Shown in pieces: positions 1-8,014 of a DNA stretch of 33,824 nucleotides (its first letter is position 1; every line of letters begins with the position of its first letter). This DNA is from JAVBLG01 sp031553655. Its GTDB lineage: Bacteria; Desulfobacterota; Desulfovibrionia; Desulfovibrionales; Desulfovibrionaceae. The translations under genes were made by a program, and so were the position numbers. The notes beneath the pieces were generated by a model, which did no database searches, had not been told where the DNA came from, and was given only the letters and a program-made list of their open reading frames with translations. The stretch covers positions 1-33,824 of the forward strand of contig JAVBLG010000068.1 of NCBI GenBank assembly GCA_031553655.1. The letters are read 5' to 3'.

Positions 1-21
1 TTTTGAAAGGATGGGAGGGGG

Positions 22-73
22 TTTGGGGGAGGGCAGGAAAAATTTTTCAAAATTTTTCCTGCCCTCCCCCAAA
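22..73. terminator. Strong hairpin just 3' of the first chemoreceptor gene
   Basis: Inverted repeat GGGGGAGGGCAGGAAAAA (25-42) with TTTTTCCTGCCCTCCCCC (53-70), extended by three outer A:T pairs and a few inner ones around a very short loop. It begins a few bases after the stop codon of the minus-strand chemoreceptor gene, where a terminator is expected. The minus-strand sequence after the stem is C-rich and has no U tract, so intrinsic termination is uncertain; it may act as an mRNA 3'-end stabiliser instead. Confidence 0.4.
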
Positions 74-77
74 AAAT

Positions 78-2495
78 CTAACCACGCAAACCTTCCATAA
101 CCTGTTTCAGCCGCTGGGCCGTGCCGGAAAGGTCCTGCACGGCGGAGGACGACTGCCCCATGCCGTCGGCGGTTTCGCCCGCAATGCGGTTGATTTCGTC
201 CAGGGCGCGGTTGATTTCCTCTGAGGTGGCGCTCTGTTCGTCGGCAGCGGTAGCAATGGAGGTTACCACGCCGGAGTTGGCTGCGGCCAGATCAACAATT
301 TCGCGCAGGGCCGCACCGGATGAATCGGCCAGACTGGTGGCTTCATGCACACTTTTGGCGGCCTTATCCACTTCCTGTATGTTGACATGGGCGGAATTCT
401 GTATGGAATTGATATTGTCGCCCACTTCCTTGGTGGCCTGCATGGTTTTTTCCGCCAACTTGCGTACTTCGTCGGCCACTACGGCAAAGCCGCGCCCGGC
501 TTCCCCGGCGCGAGCCGCTTCAATGGCCGCGTTGAGGGCGAGCAAATTGGTCTGATCGGCGATGTCCGAAATTACGTTCATCACCCCGCCAATGCTTTCG
601 GCCTGCTTGCCAAGGTCCTGCATATTCTCTTGCAGATTGGCGGCAACGGTATTTACAGTATTGATGGCTGAGACAACCTTGTTCACCAACTGTGCGCCGT
701 CTTCAGCCTTTTTACGGGTATTCTCACTTTGCTCCGAAGCTTGCCCGGCACTGCGGGCCACTTCCATTACGGTAGAATTCATTTCGGCCATGGCGCTTAC
801 GGTGGATTCCATGCGCACGCGCTGCACTTCGGCCCCTCGGGAAACTTGCTCCACCTGGGCGGCAAGCTGTTCCGAGGCCGTGGCTACGCGGTCGGATATT
901 TCCTGGGCCTGGCGGGCCACTTCAAGTATTTTGCGCTGAGTTTCTTTGATCTGGGTAAGATCTATAATCATTTGCAGCACCGAAACCACATTGCCATTGG
1001 CGTCTAGCATGGGAATGGCCGTATAGTTGATGTCCAGACGCTTTCCCTTGCGGGTGTGAGCCACGGTTTCTCCGCTGCTCACCCGTTTGTTTACAGCCGC
1101 ATTTGTCAGCCCGCAGGTGGCGGTACCGTAGTCTTCACGCCCAAAAAGCTCTTTGCAGGTTTTGCCTTGATAATCATTTCCGGCCAAATCTTGGGCAACC
1201 TTGTTCAAATAGCTGCCTTGTAAATTACGGTTGAGCACCACCACCGGTGAGGGAATACTATCGAAAATCATGCGCACACGCCTGAGAATATTGTTCGAAC
1301 CCTGAATAATGGCGGCAAATCCTCCGGAAAATTTGGAGGTGTCGCCATCAACGCCAAGATAGCCCTCTTCAAAACGATTTTCCAAATGGTGGTATTCGGT
1401 GACCATATTTTTAAGAGTGGCCGGTATAACCATAATGGACTTGACCATGGAGCCGATTTCGCCGCCTTCGCGCACATTGAGTTCGGCCTCAAAATTGCCT
1501 TTGGCGATTTCGCCCGAAAAGGCGGCCACTCTGGTGAGCACACGCACCACTCCTAAAATTATCCACAGGGCGAACAGCGCGCCCAGGATTACACCGGCCG
1601 TGCTGCCCACAGCAAGGGCTTTTTGCGCGCCTTCGTTGTTGGCCTTATTGGACGCGCCCAGCCGATTCATGTCTTCATGCGACTCGGATGTATACTCATC
1701 AAAAAATTTAACAGCCGAGGCAACGGTGGAAACGAACTGTTCTCTGGCTATCCGGCTTTCTTTTATCTCCGCGTCAATTTCTTTAAAGGCGGCAAGGTAA
1801 TTCTGATAGCCCATCCACAGCACATCATAGGCTGCTTTGGTTTCCTCGCGCTTGAGCGAGCCCTCGAGCGTTTTCAGGGCGTCTTCAAATTCTTTGAGCA
1901 GACCGAAAGACTTGACTCCGTCCTCCGGCAGATATGTCGCGCAGTAAATGCGCACAGCAACTCTGAAATCGGCATACAGGCTATAGACCGCGTCCAGAAA
2001 TTCCAGGGCGGACATGTTGCCCGCCTGCTGGGCGGCCATATTTATGGCGGTAAGCTGTTCATTTATGGCCTCGGCCGAAGGAATGATTTTCTCCTGCATA
2101 TTCTTGTCGGCGTCAAGCAACCTGTCCCGCACCCGCACCGCAAGCTCGTCAAGCTTACGCAGCCGCACCGCCTGTTCGTCCAGGTCTTTCGCTCTGGCGG
2201 GGTCCAGCTCCACTTCGCGGGCTTCAAGCACATATTTTCGACTGCCCTCCAGATTCTTGCGCGCCTGATCCACAAGATTTTTGTCGAGCGTGATTATGAA
2301 ATTACTCATATTATCTTTGGCTTCACGCATAAGGGCATCGGACGCGTTGGCATTAACCGTGGTGTGGGACTCCACCCGATAGTCGTTGAATCCTCTGGAA
2401 GCTCCGGACAAGCGCATCCAGGCAAAAATGGACAGGCCGGCCAGCAAAACAATCATAAAAAGAAAACCGACAATAATTTTGTACTTCGTGGTCAT
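78..2495 (-). CDS. Methyl-accepting chemotaxis protein with HAMP and PAS domains
   Basis: Transmembrane chemoreceptor that senses a ligand in the periplasm and controls CheA at the cell pole; the ligand cannot be inferred. The 805-residue protein has TM1 at about 7-27, a helical periplasmic sensor to about 295, TM2 about 297-320, HAMP about 321-370, a PAS-like domain about 405-515 with two cysteines (CKELFG and TATCGL), and a long MA signalling coiled coil about 550-800. The conserved hairpin tip is clear near 645-685 (DQTNLLALNAAIEAARAGE). No C-terminal NWETF-type pentapeptide is present. The start is set at MTTKYK because GGAG lies 5 bases upstream; 36 further in-frame codons upstream are not convincing. 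It is a close paralogue of the next gene, of identical length. Confidence 0.93.
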   Translation of the reverse strand: MTTKYKIIVGFLFMIVLLAGLSIFAWMRLSGASRGFNDYRVESHTTVNANASDALMREAKDNMSNFIITLDKNLVDQARKNLEGSRKYVLEAREVELDPARAKDLDEQAVRLRKLDELAVRVRDRLLDADKNMQEKIIPSAEAINEQLTAINMAAQQAGNMSALEFLDAVYSLYADFRVAVRIYCATYLPEDGVKSFGLLKEFEDALKTLEGSLKREETKAAYDVLWMGYQNYLAAFKEIDAEIKESRIAREQFVSTVASAVKFFDEYTSESHEDMNRLGASNKANNEGAQKALAVGSTAGVILGALFALWIILGVVRVLTRVAAFSGEIAKGNFEAELNVREGGEIGSMVKSIMVIPATLKNMVTEYHHLENRFEEGYLGVDGDTSKFSGGFAAIIQGSNNILRRVRMIFDSIPSPVVVLNRNLQGSYLNKVAQDLAGNDYQGKTCKELFGREDYGTATCGLTNAAVNKRVSSGETVAHTRKGKRLDINYTAIPMLDANGNVVSVLQMIIDLTQIKETQRKILEVARQAQEISDRVATASEQLAAQVEQVSRGAEVQRVRMESTVSAMAEMNSTVMEVARSAGQASEQSENTRKKAEDGAQLVNKVVSAINTVNTVAANLQENMQDLGKQAESIGGVMNVISDIADQTNLLALNAAIEAARAGEAGRGFAVVADEVRKLAEKTMQATKEVGDNINSIQNSAHVNIQEVDKAAKSVHEATSLADSSGAALREIVDLAAANSGVVTSIATAADEQSATSEEINRALDEINRIAGETADGMGQSSSAVQDLSGTAQRLKQVMEGLRG

Positions 2496-2640
2496 GACAG
2501 CTCCATTAGCGTTCGGGTTGCGACACAAAGCGCCCCAGGGAAAAAATGGCCGGGTGGGCGTGAACCGGGCGGTCAATATTTGACGACACTGTATACGTGG
2601 CAACGGTAAATTTTACTTGCCGTACCCGCCAAAATGCCTC

Positions 2641-2667
2641 ACGCCGCCGACACAAAGCCGGCGGCGT
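2641..2667. terminator. GC-rich hairpin between the two chemoreceptor genes
   Basis: CGCCGCCG (2642-2649) pairs with CGGCGGCG (2659-2666), plus one A:T pair, around a 9-base loop. It sits downstream of the second chemoreceptor gene on the minus strand. The T run (TTTT, 2667-2670) lies on the plus strand, where no gene is being read, so it is only a modest candidate for ending the minus-strand message. Confidence 0.35.
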
Positions 2668-2712
2668 TTTCTTCGCCTGAAGCAAAAATATTTCGCGGAC
2701 CGGGGCTTTTGC

Positions 2713-5130
2713 TTATTGCTTCAATCCTTCCATAACCCGCTTCAAATTTTGGGCCGTGGACGAAAGATCCTGCACGGCTGAAGACGACTGCACCATTCCG
2801 TCGGCGGTTTCGCCGACAATACGGTTAACTTCGTCCAAAGCGCGGTTGATTTCCTCGGAAGTGGCGCTCTGTTCCTCGGCGGCGGTCGCAATGGAAGCCA
2901 CCACGCTGGAGTTGGCCGAAGCCAGAGCCACTATTTCGCGCAGGGCCTCACCCGAGGAATTGGCCAGTTCCGTAGCGTCGGTAACGCTTTTCACCGCTTC
3001 ATTAACTTCATTAATATTTTTATGGGCCGAATCTTGTATGGCGTTAATATTGTCGCCTACTTCCTTGGTAGCTTGCATGGTTTTTTCAGCCAACTTGCGC
3101 ACTTCGTCGGCCACTACGGCAAAACCGCGCCCGGCTTCTCCGGCGCGGGCCGCTTCAATGGCCGCATTAAGGGCGAGCAGGTTGGTCTGGTCGGCAATGT
3201 CGGAGATTACGTTCATAACTCCGCCAATACTCTCGGCCTGTCGCCCCAATTCCTGCATATTCCCTTGCAAATTACTTGCCACTTGGTTAACGGCATTAAT
3301 GGAATTGACAACCTTATTCACCAATCCGGCTCCGTCCGAAGCCTTTTGACGGGTATTTTCGCTTTGCTCCGAAGCCTGCCCGGCGTTGCGGGCAACTTCA
3401 ATGACTGTGGAATTCATTTCGGTCATAGCGCTTACTGTCGATTCCATGCGACGGCGCTGCACCTCTGCCCCGCGTGAAACCTGCTCCACCTGGGCGGCCA
3501 ACTGCTCCGAGGCTGTGGCTACCCGATCGGATATTTCCTGAGCCTGGTTGGCCACATCCAATATTTTACGCTGGGTTTCCTTGATCTGGGTGAGATCTAT
3601 AATCATCTGCAGCACTGAGGCAACATTGCCTTTAGCGTCGAGCATGGGAATGGCCGTGTAGCTGATGTCCAGACGCTTGCCCTTGCGGGTGTGAGCCACT
3701 GTTTCGCTGGTGCTCACCCTCTTGCTCCCCGCCGCGTTGGTCAGCCCACAAGAAGCGGAGCCGTAATCTTCACGTCCGAAAAGCTCCTTACATGAGCGTC
3801 CCTCGTAGTCGTTTCCGGCCAGTTCCTGAGCTACTCTGTTCAGGTAGCTGCCCTGCAAATTGCGATTGAGCACCACTACCGGCGAGGGGATGTTGTCAAA
3901 AATCATGCGTACGCGGTTGAGAATATTGTTCGACCCCTGGACAATGGCGGCAAATCCGCCGGAAAATTTGGAGGTATCGCCGTCAACCCCTAGATATCCT
4001 TCCTCAAAGCGGTTTTCCAGACGGCGGTATTCGGCGACCATATCTTTGAGGGTAGCAGGTATGGCCATGATGGACCTGACCATAGTCCCTATTTCGCCAC
4101 CTTCGCGTATCTTTAGTTCGGCCTCGAAATTGCCTCCGGCTATTTCCCCGGCAAAGGTAGCCAGCCGGTTCAGGGTTTTGTTGAGCAGGACGATAATAAA
4201 AGCCGCGCAGGCCAGGCCTAATAAAAGGCCCGCGCCGCCCATCATACCAAGATTGTTCTGGGTTGTGTCCAGAGCGGCCGCTGTTTCCTTGCCGAATTCG
4301 TTCATCTGCCGGTCAACTTCGTCATTGAGCGCGTTGGATAGCGCTATTTGCCGGTCGCGCAGGGTGCGCTGCTCGTCAAGCTCCTTATTTATATTCCGGA
4401 TCATGCCTTCAACTTTGTTGAAGTCCGTACGGTAAACGTTGAACTGGCCTATAATGTCGGTAAGCGCGGCTTTGTCGTTCTCCGCCCACAAAAGCGCGGC
4501 TATACTTTTTATGATTTCCTCGGCGCTGGCCAGCGCCTTTACAGTGGTATCGGCGTCCGCATTCTCGCGGCTGCGCGTATACCGGGTAAATGCGGCGCGC
4601 ATGACGGAAATCTGAGCCACGGAATCGCTCACTTTCAACACGGCGGCGGTATTGCCCGCGTCATTGGCCATAAGCACCAATTTTTTGATGGCGGCCATAA
4701 GATCGCGAACAACCACCGGAATATCGTTGTTCACAAAGGAACGCATGGCCATGTAATCTTTTTGCATTTGCTCGATATTGGCCATATACCTGACGCGGTC
4801 GGATTCCAATTCTTCCAGCCTGCGCTTGCGGTCGGGCATGTGCACCACGCTTTCGGCTATTTTGATTTGCTTGCCGGCATCATTGACATAGGTACGAGCG
4901 CGCTCAGCCTGCGCGGCGTCGTCGCTGTCGATGAAGCGGTAAACCTGATAGGCGCTACGGCCCAGAGCGGTGTTGAGGTCGCTCATGGCCACATTGAAAA
5001 CAGCCAGACGATTGTATTCCTCATTGCGGTTTTTCGCCGTTTTTGCTCCGTCGTAACCAAGCCAGGCCACAAAGGCCATAATGCCGACAACAATGGTGAA
5101 ACCGAGTATTATGCGATATTTGGTAGTCAT
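2713..5130 (-). CDS. Methyl-accepting chemotaxis protein, paralogue of the preceding receptor
   Basis: Second 805-residue chemoreceptor. Order of parts: TM1 about 7-24, periplasmic helical sensor, TM2 about 295-318, HAMP, PAS-like domain with the same two cysteines (CKELFG and SASCGL), then the MA domain with the same hairpin tip. From HAMP to the C terminus it is nearly the same as its neighbour, whereas the periplasmic sensor is largely different, so the two probably detect different stimuli but signal alike. The start ATG has GGGAG 7 bases upstream. A minus-strand TATAAT is found about 35 bases before the start. It lacks a CheR/CheB-tethering pentapeptide. Confidence 0.93.
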   Translation of the reverse strand: MTTKYRIILGFTIVVGIMAFVAWLGYDGAKTAKNRNEEYNRLAVFNVAMSDLNTALGRSAYQVYRFIDSDDAAQAERARTYVNDAGKQIKIAESVVHMPDRKRRLEELESDRVRYMANIEQMQKDYMAMRSFVNNDIPVVVRDLMAAIKKLVLMANDAGNTAAVLKVSDSVAQISVMRAAFTRYTRSRENADADTTVKALASAEEIIKSIAALLWAENDKAALTDIIGQFNVYRTDFNKVEGMIRNINKELDEQRTLRDRQIALSNALNDEVDRQMNEFGKETAAALDTTQNNLGMMGGAGLLLGLACAAFIIVLLNKTLNRLATFAGEIAGGNFEAELKIREGGEIGTMVRSIMAIPATLKDMVAEYRRLENRFEEGYLGVDGDTSKFSGGFAAIVQGSNNILNRVRMIFDNIPSPVVVLNRNLQGSYLNRVAQELAGNDYEGRSCKELFGREDYGSASCGLTNAAGSKRVSTSETVAHTRKGKRLDISYTAIPMLDAKGNVASVLQMIIDLTQIKETQRKILDVANQAQEISDRVATASEQLAAQVEQVSRGAEVQRRRMESTVSAMTEMNSTVIEVARNAGQASEQSENTRQKASDGAGLVNKVVNSINAVNQVASNLQGNMQELGRQAESIGGVMNVISDIADQTNLLALNAAIEAARAGEAGRGFAVVADEVRKLAEKTMQATKEVGDNINAIQDSAHKNINEVNEAVKSVTDATELANSSGEALREIVALASANSSVVASIATAAEEQSATSEEINRALDEVNRIVGETADGMVQSSSAVQDLSSTAQNLKRVMEGLKQ

Positions 5131-5163
5131 GGCAGCGCTCCCTTAATGCGCTAAAAGTTTACA

Positions 5164-5169
5164 ATTATA
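5164..5169 (-). promoter_or_regulatory. Possible -10 box for the second chemoreceptor gene
   Basis: A perfect TATAAT on the minus strand lies about 35 bases before the start codon. No good -35 hexamer is visible at 16-18 bases, and I see no sigma-28 type element, so this is tentative. The rest of the 5131-5359 gap shows nothing I can name. Confidence 0.3.
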
Positions 5170-5359
5170 CTCCTTAACTATTGATAATCTGCTGACACCC
5201 CGCGTATTGGGGAAATCACCGTCATCATTTTTATATTCGCCCTACTGGTGATTTTCATTAGAGCATCAACAAAAAAACAAAATTAAGGCGCAAAATGCGA
5301 ACAGGAATAACGGCAAAAAACACAAAACTTTTGGCCTGTTGGCATAATGAAGTTATAAC

Positions 5360-5410
5360 AAAAAAATAACGTGGCGGAGCGTGCGGCCAAGGGGAGCAGC
5401 GCGCCCCGCC
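5360..5410 (-). terminator. Intrinsic terminator of the flavin reductase gene
   Basis: On the minus strand GGCGGGGCGCGC (5410-5399) pairs with GCACGCTCCGCC (5384-5373), a 12-bp stem with one mismatch and one G:T pair, followed after ACGTTA by seven Ts (5366-5360). It starts within 10 bases of the gene's stop codon. Confidence 0.6.
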
Positions 5411-5416
5411 GGATTA

Positions 5417-5992
5417 TTATGCTATTTTCTTGCCCACGGAAAAAGCCGAGCCGATAATTTTTCCAAAGCTGTAATAGGCTTCGGAACAAGCGTCATAAAC
5501 CATGGGATCAACTTTGAGCACGTCCAGCTTGTCTGTTTCCGGCTCAAAGCAATTTTCATCAACCTTGACGTCCATTACCCGGCCTATGAATTGAGTATGC
5601 GAGCCCAAAGCCATGGTCTTGAACAGCTCAAGTTCAATAACTATCGGGCATTCCTCCACATATGGGGCGTCAACATAGGTTCCTCGAACCGGGGTCAGCC
5701 CGGTGTGCTCAAACTTGTTGGTTTTATGCCCAAAAACCATGCCCGCATAATCGGTTTCCGCAACCAGCGCGGTTGAGGGAATATTAACGGTAAAGGCCTT
5801 GCGCATCACCACGGCGTGATATGTCCAGCGCGATTCCCGGATGGACACGGCCAGGCAGGGCGGATCAAGGGCACATACCCCGCCCCAGGAAGAAGTCATT
5901 ATATTCGGTCTTCCGTTTCGATCGTAAGTGCCAACCAGAAAAACCGGCTGAGGATAAGCCAGGGTGGTGGCCCCAAAGGATCTTTTCGCCAT
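5417..5992 (-). CDS. Flavin reductase family protein (flavoredoxin-like)
   Basis: A 191-residue FMN-binding split-barrel protein of the flavin reductase family, most like the flavoredoxins of sulfate reducers, which carry electrons between NAD(P)H or ferredoxin-type donors and acceptors in the cytoplasm. The typical N-terminal stretch is present: YPQPVFLVGTYD, then RPNIMTSSWGGVCALDPP, which shapes the FMN site, and SIRESRWTY, followed by the FTVNIPS strand. Length and layout are normal. AGGAG lies 6 bases before the ATG. It stands alone between an upstream gap of 121 bases and its own terminator. The physiological partner is unknown. Confidence 0.85.
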   Translation of the reverse strand: MAKRSFGATTLAYPQPVFLVGTYDRNGRPNIMTSSWGGVCALDPPCLAVSIRESRWTYHAVVMRKAFTVNIPSTALVAETDYAGMVFGHKTNKFEHTGLTPVRGTYVDAPYVEECPIVIELELFKTMALGSHTQFIGRVMDVKVDENCFEPETDKLDVLKVDPMVYDACSEAYYSFGKIIGSAFSVGKKIA

Positions 5993-6113
5993 TTTCTCTC
6001 CTTTGTCCGCCGCACAGCGCCGCGTCGGATGCTGGCGGGCGGAGCCCGATCGACGCGGCTTGGCGGCTGAAAGGCTCGCTACCGCTCGCGACTGCCGTCG
6101 GCTTTAAGGTACT

Positions 6114-7445
6114 TTAGTTGGCCCGCCCCACGCAAAAATAGGCAAAGCCTTTTTTGGCCAGGGATTGCGGCGAATACAGATTGCGCCCGTCAAAAATGAT
6201 CGGAGCCGCAAGCAGACTTTTCACTCGCTCAAAGTCCGGATTGCGGAACTGGTTCCACTCTGTAACCGTGAGCAGGGCGTCGGCTCCTCGGCAGGTTTCG
6301 TACTGTTTAGGCACTATTTCCACAAGTTTGTTGTCGGCCAGCATTCTGGCGGCGTTTTCCGAAGCCACAGGGTCAAAGGCCTGCACTTTCATGCCGGCGG
6401 CAGTGAGGGTTTCAATTATGCTGAGCGAGGCGGCGTCGCGCATGTCGTCGGTATTGGCCTTGAAGGCCAGCCCCCACATGGCCAGCACTTTACCCGCAAC
6501 CCCGCCTTGAGGCTCGAAGTATTCCATAATACGCCGGGCCATACTCTTTTTTTGCCGCGCATTTACATCTTCGACCGCGTTGAGAAGCATCGGTTCGTAT
6601 CCGGCAATTTTGGCCGTGTTGATAAGAGCCTTGACGTCTTTGGGGAAACACGATCCGCCATACCCCAGTCCGGGATATATGAACTGAAAGCCAATACGCG
6701 AGTCCGAACCTATTCCCACGCGCACATCACGCACATCGGCCCCGACTTTTTCACATATTCCGGCTATTTCATTGATAAAAGATATCTTGGTAGCCAGCAT
6801 GCAGTTGGCGGCATATTTGGTCATCTCCGCGCTGCGCACCCCCATAACCAGCAATTTTTCCCTGGTTCGGGCAAAAGGCGCGTAAAGTTCGCGCATCATC
6901 TGTATGGCTTCGGGGGAATTAGCGCCTATGACCACGCGATCGGGCTTCATGAAATCGTTTATGGCGTCCCCTTCCTTCAAAAACTCCGGATTGGAAACAA
7001 CCTCAAAGGAAAAAGACTCGCCTCTGACCTTAAGTTCGCGCTCTATTTCTCCGCGCACCATGTCGGCCGTGCCCACGGGAACTGTGGATTTGTCAACCAC
7101 AATCAGTGGGCCGCGCATGTTGCGTCCTATGTCGCCGGACACAGCGCGCACATAGCTCAAATCGCAGGAACCGTCGGGCATGGAGGGCGTGCCCACGCAA
7201 ATAAAGGCAAATTCGGCCTTTTCCAGTCCTTCGGCAATATTAGTGGTAAAGGTAAGGCGGCCGTCGGTATAACTCTTGCGCACCATGGCTTCAAGGCCCG
7301 GCTCATAAATATGCACTTTCCCGCCGACAAGACGTTCCACCACCTTGGGATTGGTGTCCACACAAACCACATTATTGCCCATTTCCGCGAAACAGGCGGC
7401 GCTGACCAACCCCACATACCCGGTTCCAATCACACATATGTTCAT
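6114..7445 (-). CDS. ugd: UDP-glucose 6-dehydrogenase
   Basis: Oxidises UDP-glucose to UDP-glucuronate with two NAD+, supplying precursors for surface polysaccharides or modified lipid A. The 443-residue protein starts with a Rossmann motif (GTGYVG at 7-12), has the NPEFLKEGDAINDFMKPDR segment, the EMTKYAANCMLATKISF helix with the catalytic lysine, and GYGGSCFPKD with the catalytic cysteine near residue 261. The length fits UDP-glucose rather than GDP-mannose dehydrogenase, although the families are related and substrate is inferred. I chose MNICVIG as the start because GGA lies 7 bases upstream; an ATG 4 codons earlier has no ribosome site. Confidence 0.88.
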   Translation of the reverse strand: MNICVIGTGYVGLVSAACFAEMGNNVVCVDTNPKVVERLVGGKVHIYEPGLEAMVRKSYTDGRLTFTTNIAEGLEKAEFAFICVGTPSMPDGSCDLSYVRAVSGDIGRNMRGPLIVVDKSTVPVGTADMVRGEIERELKVRGESFSFEVVSNPEFLKEGDAINDFMKPDRVVIGANSPEAIQMMRELYAPFARTREKLLVMGVRSAEMTKYAANCMLATKISFINEIAGICEKVGADVRDVRVGIGSDSRIGFQFIYPGLGYGGSCFPKDVKALINTAKIAGYEPMLLNAVEDVNARQKKSMARRIMEYFEPQGGVAGKVLAMWGLAFKANTDDMRDAASLSIIETLTAAGMKVQAFDPVASENAARMLADNKLVEIVPKQYETCRGADALLTVTEWNQFRNPDFERVKSLLAAPIIFDGRNLYSPQSLAKKGFAYFCVGRAN

Positions 7446-7636
7446 GAAATCATCCAATTTATATTATAGTTTGAATTGTGAAAATGTTTCAATGCCTCGA
7501 TAACTCCGTTTTTTTATAACACCACACCCCCCTTGACGAAAAGCTTTTTCAGCGGTCAAATATACGCAAAAAACTTCGTTTTCATCGGTATATCTTCCAA
7601 AAATGTATATTAAAAAACATATAAAGGCACATAAAG

Positions 7637-8014
7637 ATGATTGTGGGTCTGGGCACAGACATAATCGAAATAGATCGCATCGAAAAATCCATTGACCGCT
7701 TTGGGGAATCTTTTTTACGGCGCGTGCTCACCCCAGCGGAAATGGAAACCATGCCCCAGCCCAGCGCAAGCTATGCGGCGGCCCGTTTCGCCGCCAAAGA
7801 AGCAGCGGTAAAGGCGCTGGGCACCGGATTTGCCAACGGCATAACTTTTCAGCATGTGGAAGTGAAAAAATTGCCTTCCGGGCGGCCGATCATATTTTTT
7901 TATGGACCAGCGGCCGAGAGATTCCGCGAACTTGGCGCGGAAAGAGCCTGGGTTACTCTTACCCACAGCCGTGAACACGCTTCGGCCGTGGTTATTCTGG
8001 AGTCTTTGCCATGA
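7637..8014 (+). CDS. acpS: Holo-[acyl-carrier-protein] synthase
   Basis: Transfers the phosphopantetheine arm of CoA to the serine of acyl carrier protein, activating fatty acid synthesis. The 125-residue protein has the family signatures: GLGTDIIEIDRI at the N terminus with the Mg-binding aspartate (D8), and FAAKEAAVKALGTG around residues 53-66 with the second metal-binding glutamate. C-terminal WVTLTHSREHASAVV is typical. Its TGA overlaps the ATG of the next gene (ATGA), so the two are probably translated together, an arrangement often seen for acpS and nnr. Confidence 0.95.
   Translation: MIVGLGTDIIEIDRIEKSIDRFGESFLRRVLTPAEMETMPQPSASYAAARFAAKEAAVKALGTGFANGITFQHVEVKKLPSGRPIIFFYGPAAERFRELGAERAWVTLTHSREHASAVVILESLP

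Noticed and set aside
1623..2609. 328-residue plus-strand open frame opposite the first chemoreceptor
   Set aside because: It lies antisense to conserved chemoreceptor sequence and matches no family.
6165..7469. 434-residue plus-strand open frame opposite UDP-glucose dehydrogenase
   Set aside because: Histidine/glycine-rich shadow translation of a clearly recognised enzyme on the other strand.
7458..7636. Promoters in the gap between ugd and acpS
   Set aside because: TTGACG- and TATATT-like boxes occur but not at workable spacing; no pair was convincing.
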